Positions 50,019 to 59,477 are shown, numbered from the stretch's first letter. The stretch is 64,000 nucleotides of DNA from CALOBA01 sp942491465 (GCA_942491465.1 CALOBA010000073.1:1-64000); one strand, 5' to 3'. Numbers and translations: made by a program. The notes: a model not told the origin generated them from the letters alone.

Positions 50019-50165
50019 ATGATTCGCACACCCAGCCTGACCCGCGACCGAGCGCTCACAGCCGGGCATATCGAAGATATCAAGCTCGCGGCATCTAGAA
50101 TGGGGCGCATCGAGCGCCGATTGTTTCAGGCCGAAATGGCTGCGAAATACGGGTCCAGCAGAACG
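50019..50165 (+). pseudogene. N-terminal transposase fragment, ISAzo13-like
   Basis: ATG 50019 opens MIRTPSLTRDRALTAGHIED IKLAASRMGRIERRLFQAEM AAKYGSS. The last part resembles the first residues of ISAzo13-type transposases (RRxFQAEMxxKY). The frame then runs into the RAYT flank. It is a truncated remnant cut by the RAYT element. Family name from memory. Confidence 0.45.
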
Positions 50166-50216
50166 AGAACGGGGTCAGGTCTTGACTTTTTCCCGCCCTC
50201 GGCTAAGCTGCGAGGC

Positions 50217-51083
50217 ATGGCTAGACCGCTGCGAATCGAGTTCTCCGGTGCGCTGTATCATGTGACCTCCCGCGGGGACGGTCGCGAGGACATCTTCCTT
50301 GCGCCCGCGGATCGGCGCATGTTTCTCGACGTGCTCGCCGGAGTTCAAGAGCGGTACAACTGGACGATCCACGCCTATTGTTTGATGACCAACCACTATC
50401 ACCTGGTGGTGGAGACGCCGGACGGGAATCTGGCCAAGGGCATGCGCGAGTTGAACGGCGTCTATACGCAGCGCTTCAACCGGGTCCATGTCCGCGTAGG
50501 GCATGTCTTCCAGGGGCGCTACAAGGCCATCCTGGTGCAGAAGGAGGCGTATCTGCTGGAGTTGGCTCGCTACGTGGTGCTCAACCCGGTGCGTGCCGGG
50601 ATGGTGCGCACCGCGAACGATTATCCCTGGAGCAGCTATCGGGCCATGATCAACCCGGCCGCCGGCCCGCGGTGGCTGGAGACGCGGGTGATCCTGAGCG
50701 CGTTCGGCGAGCAGGAGGACGTCGCCGTTGCCGGGTATCGCCGCTTCATCGCCGACGGCAAGGGCCAGCCTTCGCCCTGGGCGCAGCTCAAGCATCAGGT
50801 CTTTCTCGGCTCGGACGACTTCGTCGATGCAATGCGGCGCAGGGCGTCAGGGCCGCGTGATTTGCGCGAGGTGCCTCAGGCCAGGCCGCGACCCAAAGCG
50901 CTGCCGCTCAACGACTACGCGCAGGCGCACGCCACCAGAGACGACGCCATTCGCGCCGCATATGCGAGCGGCGCATACGCGATGCGCGAGATCGGCGACC
51001 ATTTCGGGCTGCACTATTCGCGGGTGAGCAAGATCGTTCGAGGGGCGGCTGCGCCCGGCAAGAAGGAACGAGGAAAGACCTGA
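50217..51083 (+). CDS. REP-associated tyrosine transposase (RAYT), copy 1
   Basis: The 288-residue Y1-type HUH transposase opens MARPLRIEFSGALYHVTSRG. It carries the His-hydrophobic-His motif in LMTNHYHLVVETPDG and the catalytic Tyr in KEAYLLELARYVVLNPVRAG. A C-terminal helix-turn-helix (AMREIGDHFGLHYSRVSKIV) is typical of this RAYT subgroup. Inverted GGGGTCAGGTCTT (upstream) and AAGACCTGACCCC (downstream) flank the gene and probably are its recognised ends. RAYTs act on REP palindromes by single-strand cleavage. A second copy follows. Confidence 0.9.
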   Translation: MARPLRIEFSGALYHVTSRGDGREDIFLAPADRRMFLDVLAGVQERYNWTIHAYCLMTNHYHLVVETPDGNLAKGMRELNGVYTQRFNRVHVRVGHVFQGRYKAILVQKEAYLLELARYVVLNPVRAGMVRTANDYPWSSYRAMINPAAGPRWLETRVILSAFGEQEDVAVAGYRRFIADGKGQPSPWAQLKHQVFLGSDDFVDAMRRRASGPRDLREVPQARPRPKALPLNDYAQAHATRDDAIRAAYASGAYAMREIGDHFGLHYSRVSKIVRGAAAPGKKERGKT

Positions 51084-51167
51084 CCCCAAAACGGGGTCCA
51101 GAACGGGGTCAGGAGCAGAACGGGGTCAGGTCTTGACTTTTTCCCGCCTGCGGCTAAGCTGCGAGGC

Positions 51168-52034
51168 ATGGCTAGACCGCTGCGAATCGAGTTCTCCGGT
51201 GCGCTGTATCACGTGACCTCCCGCGGGGACGGTCGCGAGGACATCTTCCTTGCGCCCGCGGACCGGCGCATGTTTCTCGACGTGCTCGCAGGAGTTCAAG
51301 AGCGGTACAACTGGACGGTCCACGCCTATTGTTTGATGACCAACCACTATCACCTGGTGGTGGAGACGCCGGACGGGAATCTGGCCAAGGGCATGCGCGA
51401 GTTGAACGGCGTCTATACGCAGCGCTTCAACCGGTTCCATGTCCGCGTAGGGCATGTCTTCCAGGGGCGCTACAAGGCCATCCTGGTGCAGAAGGAGGCG
51501 TATCTGCTGGAGTTGGCTCGCTACGTGGTGCTCAACCCGGTGCGTGCCGGGATGGTGCGCACCGCGAACGATTATCCCTGGAGCAGCTATCGGGCCATGA
51601 TCAACCCGGCCGCCGGCCCGCGGTGGCTGGAGACGCGGGTGATCCTGAGCGCGTTCGGCGAGCAGGAGGACGCCGCCGTTGCCGGGTATCGCCGCTTCGT
51701 CGCCGACGGCAAGGGCCAGCCTTCGCCCTGGGCGCAGCTCAAGCATCAGGTCTTTCTCGGCTCGGACGACTTCGTCGATGCAATGCGGCGCAGGGCGTCA
51801 GGGCCGCGTGATTTGCGCGAGGTGCCTCAGGCCAGGCCGCGACCCAAAGCGCTCCCGCTCGACGACTACGCGCAGGCGCACGCCACCAGAGACGACGCCA
51901 TTCGCGCCGCATATGCGAGCGGCGCATACGCGATGCGCGAGATCGGCGACCATTTCGGGCTGCACTATTCGCGGGTGAGCAAGATCCTTCGAGGGGCGGC
52001 TGCGCCCGGCAAGAAGGAACGAGGAAAGACCTGA
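51168..52034 (+). CDS. REP-associated tyrosine transposase (RAYT), copy 2
   Basis: This is a direct tandem duplicate of the preceding gene at a 951-bp period. I see only a handful of amino acid changes (for example RFNRFHVRVG for RFNRVHVRVG, KILRG for KIVRG). All catalytic residues (NHYHLVV, Tyr in KEAYLLEL) are kept, so both may be active. The duplicated unit includes the GGGGTCAGGTCTTGAC flank. The terminal AAGACCTGACCCC abuts the end of pepN. Confidence 0.9.
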   Translation: MARPLRIEFSGALYHVTSRGDGREDIFLAPADRRMFLDVLAGVQERYNWTVHAYCLMTNHYHLVVETPDGNLAKGMRELNGVYTQRFNRFHVRVGHVFQGRYKAILVQKEAYLLELARYVVLNPVRAGMVRTANDYPWSSYRAMINPAAGPRWLETRVILSAFGEQEDAAVAGYRRFVADGKGQPSPWAQLKHQVFLGSDDFVDAMRRRASGPRDLREVPQARPRPKALPLDDYAQAHATRDDAIRAAYASGAYAMREIGDHFGLHYSRVSKILRGAAAPGKKERGKT

Positions 52035-52046
52035 CCCCAATCCCGC

Positions 52047-54713
52047 TCAGCCCGTGCCGAGGGACTTGGACACGACCTCGTAGCAGTCGTTGGACAGGCT
52101 CGGTGTGGCGGCGATGCGCTGCAATTGCTCGCGCAGTAGGGCTTGGCGGGTCTGGTCGTGGCGGCGCCAGCGGGTCATGGGGTAGAGCAGGCGGGAGGCG
52201 ATCTGCGGGTTGAGGGGGTCGAGGGCGAGGATCTGGTTGGCCAGGTAGGCGTAGCCGGCGCCGTCGGCGGCGTGGAAGTGGATGGGGTTGCCCATGGCGA
52301 AGGCGCCGATGAGGCTGCGTACGCGGTTGGGGTTGGTGAGGGTGAAGTCGGGGTGGTCCATCAGTGCGCGGACGCGCTCCAGGGCGCCGGTGCGGGCGGA
52401 TTGGGCCTGGATGGCGAACCACTTGTCGATGACCAGGGCCTCGGTCTGCCAGCGCCCATAGAAGTCGGTCAGGGCCGCGGAGGCCAAGGCTTGTTGGTCG
52501 GCGCCGTCGCCGTCGGTGAGCAGGGCCAGCGCGGCGATGACGTCGGTCATGTTGTTCTGCGCCTGGTACTGGGCCTGGCAGATGTCGAGCGTCTGCGGGT
52601 CCGGGGCTTGCATCAGCAGGGCCAGACAGCGGTTCTTCAGGGCGCGGCGGCCGGCGGCCTCGTGGTCCATGGTGACCGGGCCGGTGTCGTGGTGGGCCTG
52701 GTAGACGGCGAGCAGGTCGTCGCGCAGCAGCCGGGCGATGGCGGCGCCGAGGGCCTTGCGGGCGCGATGGATGCCGTCGATGTCGACCACGGCCATCTGG
52801 TCGGCCAGATAGGACTCCGACGGTAGGGCCAGGACCTCGGCAAGCAGGGCGGGCTCGGCGTCGCGGTCGAGCAGGGCGCGGCGGAAGGCGGTGATGAAGC
52901 CGTCGTCGAGGTCTTGCGGCGGGGCCAACTCGGGGTCGTCCACCAGCGCCAGCAGGCGGCGCTGGGCCAGGGACTGGGCGGCGTCCCAGCGATTGAAGCC
53001 GTCGCTGTCGTGGGCCATCAGGAACATCAGGTCGCCGTCGCTGTAGGGGTAGCGTAGTCGCACCGGGGCCGAGAAGCCGCGCAGCAGCGACGGCATCGGC
53101 CGTTCGTTCATGCCCTCGAAGCGGAACCGCTCCACGGCGGCGCGCAGCTCCAACATGCGGGTGCCGGGGGCCGGGGCTTGCGCCTCGCCGGCCAGGCGCA
53201 CCGGCAGATCGTGGCCGTCGGCGCCGATCAGGCCGATGGCCAGGGGCATGTGCAGCGGCTGCTTATGGGGCTGGCCGGCGGTCGCCGGGGTGTGTTGGCG
53301 GACGGTCAGCTCGTAGTGGCCGGTGGCCGGGTCCCAGTCGTCGCTGCATTCGAGCACCGGCGTGCCGGCCTGGCCGTACCAGCGCCGGAACTGGCCGAGA
53401 TCGATGCCGCTTGCGTCCTCCATGCAATTGACGAAGTCGTCGGTGGTCACGGCCTGGCCGTCGTGGCGCTCGAAGTAGAGGTCGGTGGCGGCGCGATAGC
53501 GCGCGGGACCGAGTAGCTGGGCCTGCATGCGCACCACCTCGGCGCCCTTCTCATAGACGGTCGCGGTGTAGAAGTTGTTGATCTCGATATAGGAATCGGG
53601 GCGCACCGGGTGGGCCATGGGGCCGCTGTCCTCGGCGAACTGGCGGGCGCGCAGCATGCGCACGTCGCCGATGCGCTTGACGCCGCGGGAGCCCATGTGG
53701 GCGGAGAATTCCTGATCGCGATAGACGGTCAGTCCTTCCTTAAGGCTGAGCTGGAACCAGTCGCGGCAGGTGATGCGGTTGCCGGTCCAGTTGTGGAAAT
53801 ACTCATGGGCGACGACGCCCTCGATGCCGGCGAAGTCGTTGTCGGTGGCGGTGTCGGGCCGGGCGAGGATGTACTTGGCGTTGAAGACGTTCAGCCCCTT
53901 ATTCTCCATCGCGCCCATGTTGAAGTGACTGACGGCGACGATCATGAACAGGTCCAGGTCGTACTCGCGGCCGTACTCGGCCTCGTCCCAGGCCATGGCG
54001 TGCTTCAGCGAGGCCATGGCGTGGTCGCACTGGTCGCGGTTCTCGGGCTCGACATAGATGCGCAGGTCCACCTCGCGACCGGACAGGGTGCGGAAGCTGT
54101 CCTGCACCAGGGCCAGGTCGCCGGCGACCACGGCGAACAGGTAGCAGGGCTTGGGGAACGGGTCGTCCCAGCGGGCGAGGTGGCGGCCGTCGGGCAGGGT
54201 CTCGTTGCCGGCGGGGTTGCCGTTGGCGAGCAGGACCGGATAGCGCGCAGGGTCGGCGGTTAGGGTGACGCGAAAGCGCGTCATCACGTCCGGCCGGTCG
54301 AGAAAATAGGTGATGCGGCGGAAGCCCTCGGCCTCGCACTGGGTGCAGAGCAGGTCCTTGGACAGGTACAGGCCCTCCAGCGCGGTGTTGGCCTCCGGAC
54401 GGATGCGCACCTTGGTGCGCAGCTCGAAGCGGTCGGGCACGCGGCGGACGATGAGCGCCGATTCGGTCTGCTGGTACTGGGCCGGGGGCAGCATGGTGCC
54501 GTCCAGGGTCACCTCGTCGAGTTGGAGCTGCTCGCCGTCGAGGTGTAGGTCGCCGTCGCCGCGGGTCGCCGCCGGGTTGCGGCGGATCAGCAGGTTGGCC
54601 TCGACGTGGGTCTCGGTGGGGTCGAGGTCCAGGTGCAGGTCGGCCCGGTCGATCAGGAACTCGGGCGGTCGGTAGTCCTTGAGATGGATGGCGGCCGGCG
54701 TGGTGCGATACAT
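52047..54713 (-). CDS. pepN: aminopeptidase N
   Basis: The 888-residue M1 metallopeptidase has the exopeptidase motif HFNMGAMENKGLNVFN and the zinc site VVAHEYFHNWTGNRITCRDW (HExxH with the downstream Glu in LSLKEGLTVYRD). The C-terminal helical domain is complete (LNPQIASRLLYPMTRWRRHD). The start is ATG 54713 (MYRTTPAAIHLKDYRPPEFL); the longer frame upstream is a shadow. The enzyme trims N-terminal residues from peptides in the cytoplasm. The glutaredoxin gene is divergent. Confidence 0.96.
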   Translation of the reverse strand: MYRTTPAAIHLKDYRPPEFLIDRADLHLDLDPTETHVEANLLIRRNPAATRGDGDLHLDGEQLQLDEVTLDGTMLPPAQYQQTESALIVRRVPDRFELRTKVRIRPEANTALEGLYLSKDLLCTQCEAEGFRRITYFLDRPDVMTRFRVTLTADPARYPVLLANGNPAGNETLPDGRHLARWDDPFPKPCYLFAVVAGDLALVQDSFRTLSGREVDLRIYVEPENRDQCDHAMASLKHAMAWDEAEYGREYDLDLFMIVAVSHFNMGAMENKGLNVFNAKYILARPDTATDNDFAGIEGVVAHEYFHNWTGNRITCRDWFQLSLKEGLTVYRDQEFSAHMGSRGVKRIGDVRMLRARQFAEDSGPMAHPVRPDSYIEINNFYTATVYEKGAEVVRMQAQLLGPARYRAATDLYFERHDGQAVTTDDFVNCMEDASGIDLGQFRRWYGQAGTPVLECSDDWDPATGHYELTVRQHTPATAGQPHKQPLHMPLAIGLIGADGHDLPVRLAGEAQAPAPGTRMLELRAAVERFRFEGMNERPMPSLLRGFSAPVRLRYPYSDGDLMFLMAHDSDGFNRWDAAQSLAQRRLLALVDDPELAPPQDLDDGFITAFRRALLDRDAEPALLAEVLALPSESYLADQMAVVDIDGIHRARKALGAAIARLLRDDLLAVYQAHHDTGPVTMDHEAAGRRALKNRCLALLMQAPDPQTLDICQAQYQAQNNMTDVIAALALLTDGDGADQQALASAALTDFYGRWQTEALVIDKWFAIQAQSARTGALERVRALMDHPDFTLTNPNRVRSLIGAFAMGNPIHFHAADGAGYAYLANQILALDPLNPQIASRLLYPMTRWRRHDQTRQALLREQLQRIAATPSLSNDCYEVVSKSLGTG

Positions 54714-54929
54714 GGTGGGCTGGGCTCCGATGGCGCCGTTTGTGGTGCGCAGGGGACTCGTCGGCGCTGTTACGGCTTGGTAACCTTGTGTTGTCCGGCC
54801 ATTGACACCGGTTTTCAACGTTCGCGCCGGGCAAGCGGCCGGGTCGGCCACCGGCGAACAACCAGAGTGCCCGTTCGGGCCGGCCCGATGCAGGGCCGCC
54901 CCCGCGCAGGGCCCGAGAGGAGGAGTGCC

Positions 54930-55184
54930 ATGCCTGCCGTTCAGATGTACACCACGGGGTTCTGTCCCTATTGCATACGCGCCAGACGCCTGCTCGACAA
55001 GAAGGGCGTTGACTACGAGGAGATCCGCATCGATCGCGACCGCGATCAGATGCGCGTGATGACGGAGCGCAGCAAGCGCTACACGGTGCCGCAGATCTTC
55101 ATCGGCGAGACCCATGTGGGCGGCTTCGACGACATGGCGCGCCTGGAGGCCCGCGGCGAACTCGACCCGCTGCTGACGGATTGA
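54930..55184 (+). CDS. grxC: glutaredoxin
   Basis: The 84-residue dithiol glutaredoxin has the active site CPYC (TTGFCPYCIRARRLLDKKGV), the cis-Pro loop YTVPQIFIGE and the GG turn HVGGFDDMARLEARGEL. It starts at ATG 54930 with AGGAGGAG upstream. It reduces disulfides with glutathione. hslR follows 26 bp later and is probably in the same transcript. Whether it is GrxC or another class I glutaredoxin is judged by length and motif only. Confidence 0.92.
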   Translation: MPAVQMYTTGFCPYCIRARRLLDKKGVDYEEIRIDRDRDQMRVMTERSKRYTVPQIFIGETHVGGFDDMARLEARGELDPLLTD

Positions 55185-55210
55185 GCAACAACAAGCTTGA
55201 GGAGGCGGAC

Positions 55211-55615
55211 ATGCAGCAGAGCAACGACGAGCAATCCACCCAGCGCCTGGACAAGTGGCTCTGGGCGGCGCGCTTCTTCAAGACCCGCGCCCTGGCGGTG
55301 GAGGCGATCAGCGGCGGCAAGGTCCAGGTCGACGGCCAGCGGGTGCGCCCCAGCCGGGCGATTCGGCCGGGGAGCCTGCTCAGCATCCACAAGGGCGAGC
55401 TGGCTTGGGAGGTCGAGGTCGTCGCCCTGTCGAAGCAGCGCCGACCCGCCAGCGAGGCGGTGCACTTCTACGCCGAGACCGAGGCCAGCCGCGAGCGCCG
55501 CCAGGAGCTGGTCCGCGCCCGGCGCGAGGCGGGCGAGGGCGTCGGTGCGCGCCGCGGGCGGCCGAGCAAGCGGGATCGGCGGCGGATCGAGAGCCTCATG
55601 GGGCGGCGCGAGTAG
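55211..55615 (+). CDS. hslR: Hsp15-like ribosome-associated RNA-binding protein
   Basis: The 134-residue protein has an S4 RNA-binding domain (RLDKWLWAARFFKTRALAVE AISGGKVQVDGQRV) and a basic C-terminal tail (ARREAGEGVGARRGRPSKRD RRRIESLM). This matches Hsp15, which binds 50S subunits carrying stalled peptidyl-tRNA. ATG 55211 follows GAGGAGG; a TTG at 55181 is a weaker alternative. Confidence 0.9.
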   Translation: MQQSNDEQSTQRLDKWLWAARFFKTRALAVEAISGGKVQVDGQRVRPSRAIRPGSLLSIHKGELAWEVEVVALSKQRRPASEAVHFYAETEASRERRQELVRARREAGEGVGARRGRPSKRDRRRIESLMGRRE

Positions 55616-55701
55616 CTGGCTTGCTGTGGATTCGGGGGCGGCTGCGGACAGCGCATGGGAAGTTGGGGCGGTTGGCCCTAGTGTTCTGGGGTGATGTTGA
55701 G

Positions 55702-56175
55702 ATGTTGGAGGCTGTGGTGGACAACGAGATCTTTCGCGAGACCTATTCGTCGATCAACGAGCGCGCCTGTCCGTTCGAGAAGGGCGTGCTGACCAACAAT
55801 TGCGGCTGCCGTCGTGCCCAGCGCTTCTGCATTGCCGAGCGTGAGGGCGTGCGCTGCAACGACGATGCGGCGCAGGGGCGGTGTATCGCGCTGCTGGCGA
55901 TGCTGCGGGCCCAAGCCCGCTTTGCCCTGAGGACCACGGATCAGGCATCCGCACTGCCCCATGCCAAGGCGATGCGGGTGCAGGTCGGGGGGCTGCGCGG
56001 CCTGCATGCGGCGGTCTGGCCCGATGCGCCCGTGCCGGCGGCGGTGGCGGATGTGGACGGCCTCGTCGAGGCGGCCGTGGAGCGCTTCGGCGCTCTGGAT
56101 GCGCTGCCGATGCAGGCCGTCATCCAGCAGATCAATGCCTATCGCGGCCGGCAACCGTCCCGCAGCCGGCGCTGA
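55702..56175 (+). CDS. Cys-rich hypothetical protein, possible metal or Fe-S binder
   Basis: The 157-residue protein has a Cys-rich N-terminal third (ERACPFEKGVLTNNCGCRRA QRFCIAEREGVRC, then GRC), six or more Cys that could bind Fe-S or Zn, followed by a helical part (RAQARFALRTTDQASALPHA) and MQAVIQQINAYRG. Start ATG 55702 (MLEAVVDNEIFRE). I recall similar uncharacterised Chromatiales proteins with CPFEK openings, but no name. It follows hslR by 86 bp on the same strand. Confidence 0.7.
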   Translation: MLEAVVDNEIFRETYSSINERACPFEKGVLTNNCGCRRAQRFCIAEREGVRCNDDAAQGRCIALLAMLRAQARFALRTTDQASALPHAKAMRVQVGGLRGLHAAVWPDAPVPAAVADVDGLVEAAVERFGALDALPMQAVIQQINAYRGRQPSRSRR

Positions 56176-56179
56176 TGCG

Positions 56180-56794
56180 CTACGGCGACGCCTGCGGCAA
56201 CGGCGGCTTGGCGCTGTCGGTGGCCCAGTCGATGATCCAGCGCTCCGCCTCGCGCCGCAGCCTAACCACCATGTAGGCCTCGAAGCCCCAGAGGCCGTCC
56301 AGTCCGAACTCGGCCGGGGTGTTGAAATAGGCCAGCGCGGAGTCCTCGTCGACCTCGACGACCTGGACCGCGTCGGGCACCCAGGTGGCCATATCGCCAT
56401 CGTTGTCGAGGGTGAATGCGGTCATGCGCTCGGCGATCTCGGCGCTGTAGCCGCGGCGGAAGTGGGCGTAGACGGCGTCCCAGCCCGAGAGGGCGGAGGG
56501 GTTGTCCCAATACGCGCGCTCCAGACCGTTGGCCATGATGACGGCGGCGCGGACCTCTGCCGCGAGCCCTGCCTCGGCATCGGCATGGGCCGGCGGCGCC
56601 GCGACGGCGCTCAGCGCATGGGCCAGCAGCAACAGGCCGATCGTCCCGAATCTCCATGCAAAGGCCGCCGGGGATGCGCGCCGCCGTGGGTGGGCCGACT
56701 TGTCGGCGACCCGAGCGCGGGCCGGCGGCGCAGCGGTAGTCGGCCGGGCGCGAGCGGGTATGCGCCGGGTTTGTGGTTCGATTGTGCAGGCCAT
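56180..56794 (-). CDS. exported or anchored hypothetical protein
   Basis: The 204-residue frame from ATG 56794 (MACTIEPQTRRIPARARPTT) has a basic stretch, then a hydrophobic segment (FAWRFGTIGLLLLAHALSAVAA) ending in a likely signal cleavage (AVAAPPAHA), and a compact mature domain (SAEIAERMTAFTLDNDGDMA...DEDSALAYFNTPAEFGLDGL WGFEAYMVVRLRREAERWII). The mature part looks NTF2-like (alpha-beta, Trp-rich end), but that is by eye. The true start may lie closer to the hydrophobic segment. Convergent with the Cys-rich gene. Confidence 0.6.
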   Translation of the reverse strand: MACTIEPQTRRIPARARPTTAAPPARARVADKSAHPRRRASPAAFAWRFGTIGLLLLAHALSAVAAPPAHADAEAGLAAEVRAAVIMANGLERAYWDNPSALSGWDAVYAHFRRGYSAEIAERMTAFTLDNDGDMATWVPDAVQVVEVDEDSALAYFNTPAEFGLDGLWGFEAYMVVRLRREAERWIIDWATDSAKPPLPQASP

Positions 56795-56957
56795 GCCTCT
56801 CCCCCGGTCTCGGTAACGGGCTCGCCCATCGCGGCGCCATTTGCGGCACAATTATAGGCTTTGACGCCGCCGGCGGTGCCCGAGTCCCGCGAATGGGCCG
56901 ATTGGCCCTTCCAGGTCGACCGTGGTCGGCGTCTGCCCCCCCTTGGAGCTCTACCTG

Positions 56958-58013
56958 ATGTCGACCGGATCCAAGACCTACGAGATGCTCTGGGACTGCC
57001 GCTTTTGCGGCACCTCGGGGCTGCTGGGGCTGACTCACCGCTTCTGCCCCAGTTGCGGTGCGCCTCAAGACCCCGAGACCCGTTACTTCCCCGACGATGA
57101 CCACAAGGTCGCCGTCGAGGACCATGTCTACGCGGGTGCCGACCGCCGCTGTCCCGCCTGTACGACCCCGAACAGCGCCAAGTCCGAGTTCTGCGGCAGC
57201 TGCGGCGGGCCGTTGACCGATGCGGCGGCCGTCAAGGCGCAACAGGACCAGGTTCGAGATCTCGACGGCGGTCGCGCCGACGCGCCCTGGCGCGGCGATG
57301 CCCCCGGGCCTGCTCAAGCGCCGCGCCCCAAGGGCAAGCGTCGGGCTTGGATCGCCTGGGTCGTCGGCGGGGTGGTGGTCAGCGCTGTCCTGATCGTGGT
57401 CCTGATGCTGACCTGGACCCGGCCGACCCTGGTGGAGGTCACCGGCAACAGCTGGGAGCGCAGCATCGCGGTGGAGCGCTACGGCCAGGTCCGGGATAGC
57501 GCCTGGTGCGACAGCCTGCCGGCCGATGCCCAAATCACCCACAGCGTCCAGGCCCAGCGCAGCACCCGGCAAGTCCCGGACGGCGAGGACTGCGCCATGC
57601 GCCGCCAGGACCAAGGCGACGGCACCTTCACCGAGCGGATGGAGTGTCGGCCCCGTTACCGTTCCGAACCGGTGATGGATCGGCGCTGCACCTACCTGGT
57701 CTATCGCTGGTCGCGGGTCCGCGAGGCCACCGCCTCCGGCAGCGGATTCGATCCGGCGCCGCGCTGGCCCGAGCCCGTCTTGGCGCGCCAAGGGCAGTGC
57801 GACGGCTGTGAGCGGCCTGGAGCCCGCACCGAGCACTACCGTGTTGACTTGCGCGAGCTGAAAACCGGCGAGTCGCATCAGTGCGGGCTGTCGGAGTCGC
57901 GCTGGCGGGCGCTGAGCCCCGGCACGCACGGCCGCGTCGAGATCGGCGCGCTCACCGGCGCCGCCCACTGCGCCAGCCTGGAACCGATTGCATCGAGCAA
58001 CACGACACCATGA
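56958..58013 (+). CDS. zinc-ribbon membrane protein
   Basis: The 351-residue protein has two N-terminal zinc ribbons (CRFCGTSGLLGLTHRFCPSC and CPACTTPNSAKSEFCGSCGG), a Pro/Lys linker, one membrane span (AWIAWVVGGVVVSAVLIVVL) and an extracytoplasmic part containing SWERSIAVERYGQVRDSAWC and ARQGQCDGCERPGARTEHYR. Proteins with this plan are annotated as zinc-ribbon proteins of unknown function. ATG 56958 is chosen; GTG 56922 is an alternative. The YdcF-like gene overlaps its stop by 4 bp. Confidence 0.8.
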   Translation: MSTGSKTYEMLWDCRFCGTSGLLGLTHRFCPSCGAPQDPETRYFPDDDHKVAVEDHVYAGADRRCPACTTPNSAKSEFCGSCGGPLTDAAAVKAQQDQVRDLDGGRADAPWRGDAPGPAQAPRPKGKRRAWIAWVVGGVVVSAVLIVVLMLTWTRPTLVEVTGNSWERSIAVERYGQVRDSAWCDSLPADAQITHSVQAQRSTRQVPDGEDCAMRRQDQGDGTFTERMECRPRYRSEPVMDRRCTYLVYRWSRVREATASGSGFDPAPRWPEPVLARQGQCDGCERPGARTEHYRVDLRELKTGESHQCGLSESRWRALSPGTHGRVEIGALTGAAHCASLEPIASSNTTP

Positions 58014-58837
58014 GCGAACTCTACTCATCCATCAAGCTGCTGCTGCTGCCCCCGGGGATCATCCTGGTCCTGCTGCTGATCGGCTTCTTCCTGGTCCGCG
58101 GCACGCTCGGGCGGATGCTGCTGTTCATCGCCTGGTCAGTGCTGCTGATCATGTCTGTCCCGGTGACCTCGGAGTCGCTGCTGGCATCGCGGCAGCTCTA
58201 CGCTGCGATCCCGCCGCAGCAGCTCGACGCGACCGGGGCCGATGCCATCGTCGTGCTTGCGGCCGGGTCCTACGGCAATCCCGGGGAATACGGTGAGCCC
58301 GTCGTCGACAGCGTGACACTTCAGCGATTGCGCTACGGCGCCTTTCTATATCGCAAGACGGAACTGCCCATCTTCGTCACCGGCGGTGGCAAGCCGGAGG
58401 CCCTCGGCGACTTGATGGAGAAATCCCTCCGCGACGAGCTGGGCGTGCCGACGGCCCATGTCGAGAGGCTCAGCACAAGCACCTGGGAGAACGCGGCCCT
58501 GCTCGCGCCGATGTTGCGCGCGGCCGGTGTGCGGCGCCCGCTGTTGGTGACCAACGCTTGGCATATGCCGCGGGCGGTCCTGGCCTTCGAGCACGCAGGC
58601 TTCGACGTCATCCCGGCGCCGACCGGCTTCGTCAAGGCCCCGCCCATGGCGGGGGATGACGAAAAGCCGGATCAGGGCTCCATCACCGACTGGTTGCCCC
58701 AGGCGGGCGCGTTCATAATCAGCTACTACGCCATCCACGAGATGATCGGCGCGATCAGCTACGACTTCCGGGCCTTCATGACCGAGCCCGTGCCGACGCC
58801 GACGGAGCTTGAGTCTGTTGGCGCCAGTGGCGAATGA
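58010..58837 (+). CDS. YdcF/ElyC family (DUF218) membrane protein
   Basis: The 275-residue protein has two N-terminal spans (LLLLPPGIILVLLLIGFFLV and MLLFIAWSVLLIMSVPV) and a DUF218 domain (DAIVVLAAGSYGNPGEYGEP, FVTGGGKPEALGDLMEKSLR, STWENAALLAPMLRAAGVRR PLLVTNAWHMPRAVLAFEHA). Relatives such as ElyC act in cell-envelope or lipid-carrier metabolism. Starts at ATG 58010, overlapping the zinc-ribbon gene (ATGA), so the two are coupled. Confidence 0.87.
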   Translation: MSELYSSIKLLLLPPGIILVLLLIGFFLVRGTLGRMLLFIAWSVLLIMSVPVTSESLLASRQLYAAIPPQQLDATGADAIVVLAAGSYGNPGEYGEPVVDSVTLQRLRYGAFLYRKTELPIFVTGGGKPEALGDLMEKSLRDELGVPTAHVERLSTSTWENAALLAPMLRAAGVRRPLLVTNAWHMPRAVLAFEHAGFDVIPAPTGFVKAPPMAGDDEKPDQGSITDWLPQAGAFIISYYAIHEMIGAISYDFRAFMTEPVPTPTELESVGASGE

Positions 58838-58979
58838 CCGCCCCCTCGCGGGGCGATCGGTGGAGCAGATGAACGACGGAACACGCCGACGGCGCGACAA
58901 CGGCGGTTGATGCAGGGGCACCAACCGGACGCGCTGTTCGCGTATCTGGTCGTTCCCAAACCCGGTCTAGTAGCCGGGA

Positions 58980-59477
58980 TCAGCGGCCCGTCGCTGCTGC
59001 GTCCGGCCCGGACTCAGGCTCAACCTCCGGGCCGGGCTCAGTCGTTGCGGCGGATGCCCGGGCTGCGTCGCTGCAATCGGTCGCAAAGCCGTGCATGTGG
59101 CGCTCGGATTCGGCGATGGTCTGGCGCATCTTGATGTCGCGCTCGCGCCGTCGCTCCTTCAAGGGCTTGTCTTTCGCCGCCTGCCACTCGGCCTCCATGC
59201 GCGGATACAGCGCCTCGGCACCGGCCGTATCGCCGGCCTCGCGGCGCATCGCGGCCTTCAGGACCAAGGCGTGATAACGTGTCTCGGGCGCCGTGCTGCT
59301 CAGCGCCGCATCGCTGAGCCGCTGCGCCTCTTGTGGCTGGCAGCGGCCCCAGGCCATTAGCGCCAGGCGGTTTTCGGGTCCTATCGGGTCTTCGCCGCAG
59401 CCGCTCAACAGGCCGATGCAGGCGAAGAGCGTCAGCAGCGGGCCGCGGTGACCATGGGGGTTGGCTCGATTCATCAT
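58980..59477 (-). CDS. putative lipoprotein
   Basis: The 165-residue protein opens MMNRANPHGHRGPLLTLFAC IGLLSGCGEDP with a lipobox LLSGC, so it is probably anchored at the membrane by a lipid. The mature part is Ala/Arg-rich and helical (EAQRLSDAALSSTAPETRYH ALVLKAAMRREAGDTAGAEA), possibly TPR-like, with a Glu/Pro/Ala-rich end. Starts at ATG 59477, head-to-head with the cytochrome gene, whose coding start it overlaps or nearly touches. Confidence 0.65.
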   Translation of the reverse strand: MMNRANPHGHRGPLLTLFACIGLLSGCGEDPIGPENRLALMAWGRCQPQEAQRLSDAALSSTAPETRYHALVLKAAMRREAGDTAGAEALYPRMEAEWQAAKDKPLKERRRERDIKMRQTIAESERHMHGFATDCSDAARASAATTEPGPEVEPESGPDAAATGR

